In this document: positions 27,541 through 36,947 of the stretch, piece by piece | Position numbering within the stretch: position 1 is the first letter of the stretch | Layout: each line of letters starts with the position of its first letter | Assembly: GCF_001723355.1 (NCBI RefSeq) | Contig: NZ_LPWE01000011.1 | Location: forward strand, 1-64,000 | DNA from: Methyloceanibacter stevinii | GTDB lineage: Bacteria > Pseudomonadota > Alphaproteobacteria > Rhizobiales > Methyloligellaceae | Reading direction: 5' to 3' | Length of the DNA stretch: 64,000 nucleotides | Position numbers and translations under genes: made by a program | The notes under the pieces: model-generated | Seen by the model: only the letters and a program-made list of their open reading frames with translations | Told to the model about the DNA's origin: nothing | The model's database searches: none

Positions 27541-29403
27541 CTATTCGCCTGGAACGGGGACGACGGTCGCCTCGCCGGCGGATGCCTGTTCCAGAGCACC
27601 GGCAATGCCGAACTGAGTGCGGTGCAGCCGCGTATAGAGCCCCCCGCGCGAGACGAGTTCGTCATGGCGCCCGGTCTCGACGATACGGCCTTTGTCGAGC
27701 ACGCAGATCACATCGGCTTTCTTCACCGTGGACAGGCGATGCGCGATCATCAGCACGGAGCGCCCCTGCATGAGCTTCTCGAGCGCCGCTTGAACCTTGG
27801 CTTCGGACTCGGAGTCGAGCGAGCTTGTCGGCTCGTCCAGCATGAGGATCGGCGCGTCCTTATAGATGGCGCGTGCGATGGCAATACGTTGCCGTTCGCC
27901 TCCCGACAGGAGGCCGCCGGCCTCGCCCACGCGCGTATCGTAGCCGCGCGGCAAGCCCATGATGAAGTCGTGTGCCGCGGCCGCCTTGGCCGCCGCGATG
28001 ACTTCCTCTTCGACCAGGGGCTTGGCCCCATAGGCAATGTTGGCGCGGATCGTGTCGTCGAACAGAACCGGGTCTTGGGTGACGAGACCGATTGCGTCCC
28101 GCAAGGACGAGACCGTGACGTCCTTGATGTCCTGGCCGTCGATGAGGACCGCGCCTTCCTGCGGATCGAAGAAGCGCAGCGACAGATTGACGAGCGTGCT
28201 CTTGCCGGATCCGGACGGACCCACAAGCGCGACGGTCTTCCCTGGCGGTACTGTGAGCGTCACGCCCTTCAGCACCACGTTCTCAGGATCGTAGTAGAAG
28301 CCGACATCGCGGAAGGTGACCTCGCCGGCGGTCAGATCGAGCGGCTTGGCGTTTTCTGCCTCTACCAGCTTGCTCTCGCGGTCGACGATACCGAACACGC
28401 GGCTCGCTGCGGCGACGCCTTCTTGCAGCTGCGTTTGAAGGGTCGCGAGGCTCTTGAGCGGCCCGTAGATGAGCAGAGCCGCCGTGGTGAAGCCCATGAA
28501 GTAGCCGAGTGTCGCCTCGCCCCGTATGCCATGGATGCCGGCGACGTAGACGGCGGCTGCAAAGCCGAGCCCGACGATGAGTTCCATGGCGGGGCTCGAC
28601 AGAGCCCGCGCGCGCATGCCGCGCATGGTGAACTCCAAAGCCCGGTTGATGGCGACCGAGGCGCGTGCCTCTTCCTGGGCTTCCTGTTTGTAGGCGCGCA
28701 CCACGCGCATGCCCTGGAGCGTCTGGGTCACCAATGCGGACAGATCGCCCGTTTCCTGGAGCGACTTGGTGGTCGACTTGCGCATCTTCCGCCGCTGCCG
28801 CGACAGCATGAACCAAGCGAAGGGCATGAAGATCATCACCAGCATCGACAGGCGCGGGGCCATATAGAACATCGAGCCGATCAGGATCACGACCTTGAAG
28901 GCGTTCTCGAACAGCGTGACGATCGTGCGGCTGGCCGTCGCGCGGATGAGCGTCGCGTCGTTGAGAAAGCCGGAGAGAATGCGGCCCGAATGGACCGTCT
29001 GGATCCAGCCGAGGTCAGCCTCGGCCAGCTTGTTGAACATCTGCAGGCGCAGGTCCGCGATGAAGCGATGGCCCAGATAGCCGACGGTCACGTTGGCCAC
29101 ATATTCCGAGATGGCCTTGACCACGGTGATCACGACGATGGCGATGGTGATGTAGATCACCACGTCTGCGTTCTTGTTGACGAAGATGTCGTCGGCCGTG
29201 CGCTGGATCACGAACGGAATGGCGCCGGTCGTCGCCGCGGTCAGCAGCATCGCGATCGCGCCGCAGGCGAGCAGCGCCTTGTGGGGCCGCAGATGCTCCC
29301 GCCAGATGCGTTTGACGATCTGCCCGGTTGTGTAGCGCTCGCCCGTGAGCTCGTCGCCACCGCGAGCAGCCACGCGGGCATCTATGAAGACGTTGTCTTT
29401 CAA
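27541..29403 (-). CDS. MsbA-like ABC exporter (membrane and ATPase domains in one chain)
   Basis: 620 residues. Six membrane segments (about 40-310) are followed by an ABC ATPase with Walker A VGPSGSGKSTLVN, Q-loop VTQDPVLFDDTI, signature LLSGGERQRIAIARA, Walker B ILMLDEPTSSLD and switch His MIAHRLSTV. It is the half-transporter type that works as a homodimer. Its place directly before the acyltransferase/KdtA-lpxK genes (12-bp gap) fits lipid A core flipping across the inner membrane, but substrate is inferred from context. Drug or lipid export by the same fold remains possible. Confidence 0.88.
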   Translation of the reverse strand: MKDNVFIDARVAARGGDELTGERYTTGQIVKRIWREHLRPHKALLACGAIAMLLTAATTGAIPFVIQRTADDIFVNKNADVVIYITIAIVVITVVKAISEYVANVTVGYLGHRFIADLRLQMFNKLAEADLGWIQTVHSGRILSGFLNDATLIRATASRTIVTLFENAFKVVILIGSMFYMAPRLSMLVMIFMPFAWFMLSRQRRKMRKSTTKSLQETGDLSALVTQTLQGMRVVRAYKQEAQEEARASVAINRALEFTMRGMRARALSSPAMELIVGLGFAAAVYVAGIHGIRGEATLGYFMGFTTAALLIYGPLKSLATLQTQLQEGVAAASRVFGIVDRESKLVEAENAKPLDLTAGEVTFRDVGFYYDPENVVLKGVTLTVPPGKTVALVGPSGSGKSTLVNLSLRFFDPQEGAVLIDGQDIKDVTVSSLRDAIGLVTQDPVLFDDTIRANIAYGAKPLVEEEVIAAAKAAAAHDFIMGLPRGYDTRVGEAGGLLSGGERQRIAIARAIYKDAPILMLDEPTSSLDSESEAKVQAALEKLMQGRSVLMIAHRLSTVKKADVICVLDKGRIVETGRHDELVSRGGLYTRLHRTQFGIAGALEQASAGEATVVPVPGE

Positions 29404-29566
29404 GGGTTATCCCGGTTCCTGTGAGGCACGGCGGGTGCGCCCCGCCTCCTGGTTCCCCTGTCTAGCACGAGAGCCGTCGGGAGAGCCATGGGGCCTTTAC
29501 GGCGAAAAGCCCTTCGACACCAGCGCTCAAAGTGCGCAGAGGCGGGGAGGGCGCGCCGCCGGCAGG

Positions 29567-29824
29567 CTAAGCCGCCTCCGGGTCCAGCAGCCGATGAAGA
29601 TGAACGATGAAGTAGCGCATATGGGCGTCGTCCACGGACCGTTGCGCGGCGTCCTTCCACGCGTCGTAGGCGCTGGCGTAGTTGGGATAAATACCGACGA
29701 TATCCAGCTTGGTCAGGTCGTCGAATTTGACCTTGTCCAGCTCGGTCAGAGTCCCGCCGAAGACGAGATGCAGCAGTTGCTTGCCGTTCTCCGCCGTTTC
29801 CGATGCGCGCTTGTCTGCAGCCAT
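29567..29824 (-). CDS. DUF4170 family protein
   Basis: 85 residues, soluble, with the family features LLHLVFGGTLTELD, IVGIYPNYASAYDAWKDAAQ and a C-terminal MRYFIVHLHRLLDP. DUF4170 is a short family of unknown function found in Rhizobiales between an inositol-phosphatase-family gene and the LPS core genes, the same order as here. The 163-bp gap to the ABC exporter gene allows a separate promoter. Confidence 0.87.
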   Translation of the reverse strand: MAADKRASETAENGKQLLHLVFGGTLTELDKVKFDDLTKLDIVGIYPNYASAYDAWKDAAQRSVDDAHMRYFIVHLHRLLDPEAA

Positions 29825-29875
29825 GCGAAATCCCCCTAGCTCGTTGGTTCGCCGGGCAATGTGCCGAATTGTGAT

Positions 29876-30712
29876 CTAAAGGTCTACGCGGCTGGTGCGT
29901 TCGATCAGCGCAGGGTGGAGGGCGAGGCCGCTGGCGACGAGGCTGGGAAATTTGGGAATCTCGCTGTTATAGGCATGCGGCGCGCCCCGGTGATCGGTGA
30001 TCACGCCCCCGGCCTCGTCCACGATCACGGCCGCCGCCGCCAAGTCCCATTCAGCCTTGGGCGTGAGGGAGATCGTGGCGTCTCCGCGCCCGCAGGCTAC
30101 CAGCGCCAGACGGTAGGCGACGGAATTCACCCACTGAGCCGTCACGTTGGGCCAGGGGTCTTCCCAGATCTTCTTCTTGAACAGACCGCCGCTCGCGATC
30201 ATCCGGGCCCCTTCCAAGGTGGCTTGGTCGGTCGTGTGGATCGGTTCGCCGTTCAGGAACGCACCGGCGCCGCGAATGGCGTGGAAGAACTCGTCCTTCT
30301 CGGGATTGTAAACGACGCCAATCACCGGAACCCCGTCCTCAACCAGGGCCGCCGAGACGGTCCATTCGGGAATTTCGCGCAGGAAGGCGCCGGTCCCGTC
30401 AATGGGATCGATCATCCAGACCCGCGAATATTTGAGGCGCGAGCGATCGTCGGGGCTCTCCTCGGAAAGCCAGCCGTAATCCTTGCGGCGTGTCGTGAGA
30501 TCGAGCTTCAGCGCGGCGTCGACGGCGAGGTCGGCCTCGCTCACCTGAGAGCCGTCCGCCTTCGTGAAGGCCTTGGGCGATTCCTTGAAGTAGCTCGACG
30601 CCAGGGCCCCGGCTTCCCGCACGGCGCGACCGAGGATATCGAAATCCTGCTCGCGGCTAGGCGACGATCCGTGCGCCTTTTCGTGGGTCTTGTTGTGCGT
30701 AATCGCGGTCAT
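29876..30712 (-). CDS. 3'(2'),5'-bisphosphate nucleotidase / inositol monophosphatase family protein
   Basis: 278 residues of the lithium-sensitive Mg-dependent phosphatase fold. Metal-binding motifs are visible: WLSEESPDD, WMIDPIDGTGAFL and, near the end, EWDLAAAAVIVDEAGG. The family covers CysQ (removal of PAP in sulfate assimilation) and inositol phosphatases; the FLREIPEWTVSAALVEDG stretch and Rhizobiales context favour CysQ. The ATG at 30710-30712 is used; another at 30736 is possible. It is followed 51 bp later by DUF4170. Confidence 0.88.
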   Translation of the reverse strand: MTAITHNKTHEKAHGSSPSREQDFDILGRAVREAGALASSYFKESPKAFTKADGSQVSEADLAVDAALKLDLTTRRKDYGWLSEESPDDRSRLKYSRVWMIDPIDGTGAFLREIPEWTVSAALVEDGVPVIGVVYNPEKDEFFHAIRGAGAFLNGEPIHTTDQATLEGARMIASGGLFKKKIWEDPWPNVTAQWVNSVAYRLALVACGRGDATISLTPKAEWDLAAAAVIVDEAGGVITDHRGAPHAYNSEIPKFPSLVASGLALHPALIERTSRVDL

Positions 30713-30970
30713 CGCGGGATAGAAACACTCTCTCAACCATGCTCGAAGCTACCGGTCGTTAATGACGTCCATTAAGCGTCCGGGAAGTCTTCCGTGGCAC
30801 CATCTACGCAATCAAGGCTACCTCAAGGCAGCCAATAAGGAAGCTAACAGCAAGGCGTCACACGGGCCTCGGATGCGACACGCACCGGGGCCCGCTTGCG
30901 TTGCGGGAACTTTATGTGAGTCGCCCGTGCATTTCCCGGGCCATTCGTCCATTCCCGTCACATCGTCCCT

Positions 30971-31951
30971 CTAGAGGGAAGATGCAACCGTCATATCGGC
31001 CAGAATTGCGAAAAAAACAATCAAACCAAAGTCTCGGTTGGACTTGAAACGGGCAAGGCAGTTGTCGGCGTCGTCGATGTCGAGAGTCGCGATCTGCCAC
31101 AAGAGTTGCCCGTATGCGAGGGCGAGACCGGTGAAGAACAGCGGGCCGCCACCCGCTAGCCAGCCGGCGAGCCCCATCGCCGCGATCGTCACCGCGTAGA
31201 ACCCGCTCAGCCAATACGTGGTGTCGGCGCCGAACCGGAGCGCGGTGGATTTCATGCCGATCAGCGCGTCGTCTTCACGGTCCTGATGCGCATAGATGGT
31301 GTCGTAGCCGACGGTCCAGGCGACTGCCCCCACGTAAAGCACCACCGGCGCCCAATCGAGACGCCCCGTCACTGCGGCCCAGCCCATGGCGCCCCAATTG
31401 AACGCGAGCCCGAGCACGGCCTGCGGCCAATGGCTGATCCGCTTCATGAACGGGTAGAGCGCCACGATGGGGATGACGGCGAAGCCAGCCCAGATCGAGA
31501 AGCTGTTCAGGCTGAGAAGCACGCCGAGGCCGACGAGGCACAGGGCCAGCATGAAAGCGATAGCGCTCTTGAGCGAGACCTGTCCGCTCGGCAGGGGCCG
31601 CGACCGGGTTCGGGCGACCTTTGCGTCGATGTCACGGTCGACAATGTCATTATACGTACAGCCCGCGCCACGCATCACGACGGCGCCGATTGCGAACAGC
31701 AAGAGCAGGACAGGATCGGGATAGGCCACGCCCGTGTGGATGCCGGCGAGACCCACCGACCAGAAGCAGGGCAGCGCCAACAGATAAAAGCCGATCGGAC
31801 GGTCCGCCCGTGCCAGCCGCAGATACGGCAACGCCCAGGGCGGGGCGTAGCGGTCCGCCCAGTTCTTGGCTCGGGCGTCGGCCACGGGTGCGTCGGCCGC
31901 GGGGGCATCGGCCGGAGCGCCGGCTTTGCCTTCATTCTCCGGACGTGTCAT
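30971..31951 (-). CDS. ubiA: 4-hydroxybenzoate polyprenyltransferase UbiA
   Basis: 326-residue integral membrane prenyltransferase of ubiquinone synthesis. Eight or more hydrophobic segments follow an Ala/Asp-rich soluble tail of about 45 residues (ADAPAADAPVADARAKNWAD) that is longer than in E. coli UbiA. The two Asp-rich prenyl-diphosphate motifs are NDIVDRDIDAKVART and YDTIYAHQDREDD. It is divergent from rsmE with 38 bp between starts, and it supplies the quinone pool used by the cyo oxidase encoded nearby. Confidence 0.94.
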   Translation of the reverse strand: MTRPENEGKAGAPADAPAADAPVADARAKNWADRYAPPWALPYLRLARADRPIGFYLLALPCFWSVGLAGIHTGVAYPDPVLLLLFAIGAVVMRGAGCTYNDIVDRDIDAKVARTRSRPLPSGQVSLKSAIAFMLALCLVGLGVLLSLNSFSIWAGFAVIPIVALYPFMKRISHWPQAVLGLAFNWGAMGWAAVTGRLDWAPVVLYVGAVAWTVGYDTIYAHQDREDDALIGMKSTALRFGADTTYWLSGFYAVTIAAMGLAGWLAGGGPLFFTGLALAYGQLLWQIATLDIDDADNCLARFKSNRDFGLIVFFAILADMTVASSL

Positions 31952-31989
31952 GTGTCCTGCCGTTTCGCTTCTGCTGCCGCGGGTTGTCC

Positions 31990-32721
31990 ATGCCCTCTAA
32001 ACTGCCACGGCTGTTCGTCAAGTCCCCGCTTCGAGCGAGCGCCGAAATAACGCTGGATCGGGACCAGACGCATTACTTAGCGAATGTGCTCCGGATTAAG
32101 CCGGACTCCTACGTCCTCGTGTTCAATGGAACGGACGGCGAGTGGTGCGCCCGTGCCGGCGCTGCAGGCAAGAAGTCCATGATACTTGTCGCCGAGCACC
32201 AAGCCCGGCCTCAGGAAGAGGGTCCCGATCTCCACTATCTCTTCGCGCCCATCAAGCGCGCCCGCATCGACTATATGGCGCAGAAGGCGACGGAGATGGG
32301 CGCCAGCGTTCTGCGGCCGGTCATCACGCGGCGCACGATCGCCGAGCGCGTCAAGGTCGAACGGCTCGAGGCGAATGCGGTAGAGGCGGCGGAGCAATGC
32401 GGCATCCTGCGCGTGCCCGAGGTGCACGCACCGCAAAAGCTCGAAGACATCCTGAACGCCTGGAACCCGCAGCGGCGCCTAGTCTTCGCCGACGAGGCGG
32501 CAACCATCGCTTCGCCGCTCGAGGCGCTGGCATCGGATGCATCTCGTCCGCACGCGGTGTTGATCGGGCCCGAGGGCGGATTCGATCCTGAGGAACGCGA
32601 GCTCCTCCTCAAGAAAGACTTCGTGCTGCCGATCTCGCTGGGCCCGCGAGTCATGCGCGCGGACACGGCTGCTGTCGCCTGCCTGACGCTCGTCAACGCC
32701 GTGTGCGGCGATTGGCGCTAG
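31990..32721 (+). CDS. rsmE: 16S rRNA (uridine-1498 N3) methyltransferase RsmE
   Basis: 243-residue SPOUT-class methyltransferase. The N-terminal PUA-like part reads LPRLFVKSPLRASAEITLD and HYLANVLRIKPDSYVLVFNG. The knot domain shows YMAQKATEMGASVLRPVIT, EQCGILRVPEV, IGPEGGFDPEERELL and the SAM loop LGPRVMRADTAAVA. It modifies the decoding region of 16S rRNA. It is divergent from ubiA and precedes the cyo operon by 143 bp. Confidence 0.94.
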   Translation: MPSKLPRLFVKSPLRASAEITLDRDQTHYLANVLRIKPDSYVLVFNGTDGEWCARAGAAGKKSMILVAEHQARPQEEGPDLHYLFAPIKRARIDYMAQKATEMGASVLRPVITRRTIAERVKVERLEANAVEAAEQCGILRVPEVHAPQKLEDILNAWNPQRRLVFADEAATIASPLEALASDASRPHAVLIGPEGGFDPEERELLLKKDFVLPISLGPRVMRADTAAVACLTLVNAVCGDWR

Positions 32722-32745
32722 GCTGTTTGCAATTCGATAAAACTC

Positions 32746-32763
32746 TGTGACTCGATTGTCACA
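32746..32763. promoter_or_regulatory. Perfect inverted repeat upstream of cyoA, possible operator
   Basis: TGTGAC - 6 nt - GTCACA, a perfect two-fold repeat, lies 25 bp after the rsmE stop and 102 bp before the cyoA start. It resembles CRP/FNR-superfamily half-sites, but the spacing between TGTGA and TCACA is eight, not the six of classic CRP sites. It could control cyoABCD or end rsmE transcription; no T-run follows, so an operator is favoured. Confidence 0.45.
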
Positions 32764-32864
32764 GGTTGTGCACCAAGCGTGGTCTATCCTCGCAATAGTG
32801 GCCGCAAGTCATTACGATCTTGCGCAGCCTTGCCGTATCGCATGAGAATCGAAGCAGCGAAGGA

Positions 32865-33785
32865 ATGATCGTCAGACACGCACGCTCACTTCGATGGACC
32901 ACCCGTGTAACGGCCGCGATCGCCGTCGCGGGGGTGACGGTGCTGTGCGCGGGCTGCGGCGTGGCCGACGGGCCCACGCTGGATCCCAAAGGGCCCATCG
33001 CGCTGACCGAGCGCGGTCTCCTTTTCAAAGCAACCGCCATCATGATGATCGTGATCGTTCCGGTCTTCATCATGGCGGCGTGGTTCACGGTGCGCTATCG
33101 CGGAACAAACCTCAAAGCACGGTACACGCCGAACTTCGATTTCTATTGGCCTGCCGAGATCATTGTTTGGAGCATTCCGGCCGCGATCGTCGTCTGGCTG
33201 GCCTTCCATCTCTGGGAGTACACGTACAAGCTCGATCCCTACACGGAGATCGATCCGAGCGTGAAACCGCTTCAGGTGCAGGCCATCGCCCAGGACTGGA
33301 AATGGCTGTTCGTTTATCCCGAGCAGGACATCGCCGTGGTGAACGAGCTGGCCATGCCGGTCGGTACGCCCGTCAGCCTTACGATCACCTCCGACACCGT
33401 CATGAACTCGCTCGTGATCCCGAAGCTCGGCGGGCAAATCTATGCGATGGCCGGCATGCAGACACGGCTCAACCTGCTCGCCGACGAGAAGGGCACGTTC
33501 TGGGGCCGCAATGTTCAATACAGCGGCACCGGGTTCGCCGATCAGCAGTTCCAGACCCACGCGCAGTCGAAAGAGGATTTCGACGCCTGGGTGGAGAAGG
33601 CGAAGCAGGAAGGGAAGTCCCTCGACGCGGCCACGTACGACGCGCTGGCGAAGCCCAGCGAGAAGGTGCCGGTGACCTACTATTCAGGTGTGGAGCCGGG
33701 GCTGTTCGACAAGATCATCGCCAAATGGTCCCACGGCGACATGGACCGCATGCCGCATCACTCGGAAGCGGAAACGACGGAATAG
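32865..33785 (+). CDS. cyoA: Cytochrome bo3-type quinol oxidase subunit II
   Basis: 306 residues. The ATG is preceded by AAGGA; a signal-anchor with the lipobox VLCAGC makes it a lipoprotein. Two membrane segments ([38 protein letters not shown]) are followed by a periplasmic cupredoxin domain. That domain has [19 protein letters not shown] and [19 protein letters not shown] but none of the CuA cysteines, which identifies it as a quinol and not a cytochrome c oxidase subunit. First gene of cyoABCD; the inverted repeat at 32746 may regulate it. Confidence 0.95.
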   Translation: MIVRHARSLRWTTRVTAAIAVAGVTVLCAGCGVADGPTLDPKGPIALTERGLLFKATAIMMIVIVPVFIMAAWFTVRYRGTNLKARYTPNFDFYWPAEIIVWSIPAAIVVWLAFHLWEYTYKLDPYTEIDPSVKPLQVQAIAQDWKWLFVYPEQDIAVVNELAMPVGTPVSLTITSDTVMNSLVIPKLGGQIYAMAGMQTRLNLLADEKGTFWGRNVQYSGTGFADQQFQTHAQSKEDFDAWVEKAKQEGKSLDAATYDALAKPSEKVPVTYYSGVEPGLFDKIIAKWSHGDMDRMPHHSEAETTE

Positions 33786-33789
33786 ATCA

Positions 33790-35829
33790 GTGGATATCTT
33801 CGGACGACTGACAATCGATTCCCTGCCGTTCTACAGCGCCGTCGCCGCGTCCGGTGCCGCGGTGACCGTGCTCGGCGGACTCGCGGTCGCCGGAGCCATT
33901 ACCTATTTCGGCGCCTGGCGCATGGTGATGACCCAGTGGGTGTCGAGCGTCGATCACAAGAAGATCGGCATCATGTACATCATGCTCGCGCTCGTCATGC
34001 TCCTGCGCGGCTTCGTCGACGCGGCGATGATGAGAAGTCAGCAGGCCATCGCCTACAACAGTGACGGCTATCTCCCGCCGGACCATTTCGATCAGATCTT
34101 CTCGTCGCACGGCACGATCATGATTTTCTTCATGGCCATGCCCTTCCTGTCGGGGCTGGCAAATCTCATCGTGCCGCAGCAGATCGGCTCGCGGGACGTG
34201 GCGTTTCCCTTCATGAATTCGGTCAGCCTGTGGCTCACCACGGCCGGGGCGGCGCTCATGCTCGTCTCGCTGGTCGTCGGCAAGTTCTCCACCGCGGGCT
34301 GGACGGGCTATCCGCCGTATTCGGGGGTTGAATACACGCCGGGCGTCGGCGTCGATTACTGGCTTTGGATGGTGTTCGTCGCGGGCTTCGGCACCACGAT
34401 GACGGGCATCAATTTCTTGGTGACGATCATCAAGAACCGGGCGCCCGGTATGACGATGTTCCGCCTGCCGCTCTTTACCTGGACCATGCTCATCACGTCG
34501 GTCCTGATCATCTTCGCGTTCCCCGCGCTCACCGTGGCCTGCGCCATGCTGATTCTCGACCGGAACTTCGGGTTCCACTTCTTCACGAACGCCATGGGCG
34601 GGAACATGATGAACTACATCAACCTGTTTTGGTTGTGGGGTCATCCGGAGGTCTACATCCTCATCCTTCCGGCCTTCGGCGTATTCTCCGAGGTCGTCTC
34701 GACGTTCAGCCAGAAGCGTCTGTTCGGCTACGTCTCGCTCGTGCTGGCCACCTGCGCCATCGGCCTCCTGTCCTTCACCGTATGGCTGCATCACTTCTTC
34801 ACCATGGGATCGAGCGCCAAGGTCAACTCGTTCTTCGGAACGATGACCACGATCATCTCGGTGCCCACTGGCGTGAAGGTGTTCGACTGGCTGCTGACCA
34901 TGTATCGCGGCCGCATCATCTTCAAACCGCCGATGCTGTTCACCATCGGGTTTCTGGTGACGTTCGTTATTGGTGGCCTGTCGGGCGTGCTGCTTGCGCT
35001 GCCGCCGATCGACTACATGATGCACAACACGACGTTCCTGGTCGCGCACTTCCACAACATGATCATCCCGGGCGTGCTGTTCGGCTATCTCGCCGGCTAC
35101 ATGTACTGGTTCCCCAAGGCCTTCGGCTTCAAGCTCAACGAGAAATGGGGCACGCGCGCCTTCTGGTGCTGGATCATCGGCTTCTATGTCGCCTTCATGC
35201 CGCTCTACGTGCTCGGCATGCTCGGCATGCCGCGCCGCATGGAGCACTACGACATCGCCGCGTGGCAGCCCCATCTCATCGTGGCCGGCATCGGCGCCTT
35301 CATCATCATGCTCGGCATGATCTGTCTCGGCGTGCAACTCGTCGTCAGCATTCGCGAGCGCAACCAGGCGCTCGACCTCACTGGCGATCCGTGGAACGGC
35401 CGCTCCCTCGAATGGGCCACGTCGTCCCCAGCGGCGCCCTATAATTTCGCGGTGGTACCCAAGGTGGAGAGCCGGGACGCCTGGTGGGACATGAAACAGC
35501 GCGGCGTCGCCTATGAGCGCCCGGCCGAATACGAAGACATCGTCATGCCGAAGAACACCTATGCCGGCGTCGTGATCGGCGTTGCGGGCGGCGTGTTCGG
35601 CTTCGCCGCGATCTGGTGGATGTGGTGGCTGGCGCTTCTGGCGCTCGCCGTGATCGCCGGCACGATCATCTACCGCGCCTCCGACGACGACGATGAGTTC
35701 ATCATGACGGCCAGCGAGGTGAAGGCCATCGAAGACGAGCGCTTCGCCCAGCTCGCCAAAGCCCCGAAGAACGAAATGGCGGACGAGCCCGGCTTTGCCG
35801 GCAATGCCGCGCCGGAGCCCGCCGAATGA
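33790..35829 (+). CDS. cyoB: Cytochrome bo3-type quinol oxidase subunit I
   Basis: 679 residues starting at GTG ([11 protein letters not shown]), four bases after the cyoA stop. It is the heme-copper catalytic subunit with about 15 membrane segments. The CuB ligand His and cross-linked Tyr are in [15 protein letters not shown], the other CuB histidines in [10 protein letters not shown], and the heme ligands in [12 protein letters not shown]. The Glu of GHPEVY places it among A1-type oxidases. It pumps protons while reducing oxygen with ubiquinol. Confidence 0.96.
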   Translation: MDIFGRLTIDSLPFYSAVAASGAAVTVLGGLAVAGAITYFGAWRMVMTQWVSSVDHKKIGIMYIMLALVMLLRGFVDAAMMRSQQAIAYNSDGYLPPDHFDQIFSSHGTIMIFFMAMPFLSGLANLIVPQQIGSRDVAFPFMNSVSLWLTTAGAALMLVSLVVGKFSTAGWTGYPPYSGVEYTPGVGVDYWLWMVFVAGFGTTMTGINFLVTIIKNRAPGMTMFRLPLFTWTMLITSVLIIFAFPALTVACAMLILDRNFGFHFFTNAMGGNMMNYINLFWLWGHPEVYILILPAFGVFSEVVSTFSQKRLFGYVSLVLATCAIGLLSFTVWLHHFFTMGSSAKVNSFFGTMTTIISVPTGVKVFDWLLTMYRGRIIFKPPMLFTIGFLVTFVIGGLSGVLLALPPIDYMMHNTTFLVAHFHNMIIPGVLFGYLAGYMYWFPKAFGFKLNEKWGTRAFWCWIIGFYVAFMPLYVLGMLGMPRRMEHYDIAAWQPHLIVAGIGAFIIMLGMICLGVQLVVSIRERNQALDLTGDPWNGRSLEWATSSPAAPYNFAVVPKVESRDAWWDMKQRGVAYERPAEYEDIVMPKNTYAGVVIGVAGGVFGFAAIWWMWWLALLALAVIAGTIIYRASDDDDEFIMTASEVKAIEDERFAQLAKAPKNEMADEPGFAGNAAPEPAE

Positions 35830-36425
35830 GCAGTGTCGCCAGCATGACGATCGGCCCGCGTGACGCGGAGCGCTACGAGGAGAAGGATTTCGGCTTCTGG
35901 CTCTATCTGATGAGCGACGCCGTCATCTTCGCCTGCCTCTTCGCCACCTATCTCGTCATGGTCGGCAATGCGGCCGGCGGGCCGACGCCAAAGGATGTGT
36001 TCGAGCTCGACAGAGCGGCGGCCGAGACGGCGCTGCTGCTCTTGAGCAGTACGACGTTCGGCGTGGCCGCCGTCGCGCTCTCGGCCGGCGACCGTGGCAA
36101 GGTGCTGCTCTGGCTCGCCATCACGTTCCTCTTGGGCGCGGGCTTCATCTTTCTGGAGATCGGCGAGTTCACCGGCATGATCGCGCAAGGGGCGGGACCG
36201 GACCGCAGCGGTTTCCTGTCGGCCTTCTTCACCCTCGTCGGCACCCACGGCTTCCACGTCAGCGTCGGTCTGGTGTGGATCGTCGTGATGTTCGCTCAGG
36301 TGTTCTTCAAAGGCCTGACGGCGCCGGTCGCCTCGCGCTTCATGCGGCTCGGCCTGTTCTGGCACTTCCTCGACATCATCTGGGTCGTGATCTTCTCCGT
36401 GGTCTATCTGCCGGGGGTGCTGTGA
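35826..36425 (+). CDS. cyoC: Quinol oxidase subunit III
   Basis: 199 residues with five membrane segments; the subunit III signature [21 protein letters not shown] and the later [16 protein letters not shown] are clear. Its ATG overlaps the cyoB stop in ATGA (35826-35829), showing coupled translation. It stabilises the oxidase complex. Confidence 0.95.
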   Translation: MSSVASMTIGPRDAERYEEKDFGFWLYLMSDAVIFACLFATYLVMVGNAAGGPTPKDVFELDRAAAETALLLLSSTTFGVAAVALSAGDRGKVLLWLAITFLLGAGFIFLEIGEFTGMIAQGAGPDRSGFLSAFFTLVGTHGFHVSVGLVWIVVMFAQVFFKGLTAPVASRFMRLGLFWHFLDIIWVVIFSVVYLPGVL

Positions 36426-36745
36426 TGGAGATCAAGTCGGGGCTTCAGATCGAGCGTACCATCAAGCCCTACCTGATCGGGCTCGCGTTGGCCGTGATCC
36501 TGACGGTCATAGCCTTCGGTCTTGCGGCGACGGGTGTGCTCCCACGCGAGACCACGCTGATCCTCATTGCGGCGCTCGCCGTGGTGCAGATCCTGGTGCA
36601 CCTGTCGTTCTTCCTGCACATCGATTTGAAGACGACCCCGCGCGAGAATCTCGTAGCGCTCGCTTTCGCGCTCGTCCTGATCTTCATCATGGTGGGCGGT
36701 AGCCTCTGGATCATGTTCGATCTGTACCATCGCATGATGGTCTGA
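36425..36745 (+). CDS. cyoD: Quinol oxidase subunit IV
   Basis: 106 residues, three membrane segments. The start overlaps the cyoC stop (TGATG). The conserved HLSFFLHIDLKTTPRENL stretch and the final GSLWIMFDLYHRMM identify CyoD, which assists assembly of the binuclear centre in bo3 oxidases. It is the last gene of the operon; no cyoE follows. Confidence 0.94.
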   Translation: MEIKSGLQIERTIKPYLIGLALAVILTVIAFGLAATGVLPRETTLILIAALAVVQILVHLSFFLHIDLKTTPRENLVALAFALVLIFIMVGGSLWIMFDLYHRMMV

Positions 36746-36947
36746 GCCCGCATTGGGCGGGTTGGCCGACCGGCGAAGCACCGATCAACGCTTTGTTATG
36801 GCACGCAACTGTCTCTTGCCGCGCCGGTCGCTCCGTACGATATACTGACCCGCAATAGAGTGACCTGTTCGCGTCCCCCGGGGCGCGCCGGTGCGCATCG
36901 CCCATCGGCTTTCTTATTCCAAACGACCCAAGCGGAGTTCTCCTCAC

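Noticed and set aside
27499-29424. 641-codon open frame on the plus strand opposite the ABC exporter
   Set aside because: It is a mirror of the ABC transporter gene with no recognisable domain or start signal.
33787-35337. 516-codon minus-strand frame opposite cyoB
   Set aside because: Charged low-complexity product, exact overlap with a conserved oxidase subunit; a GC-driven shadow.
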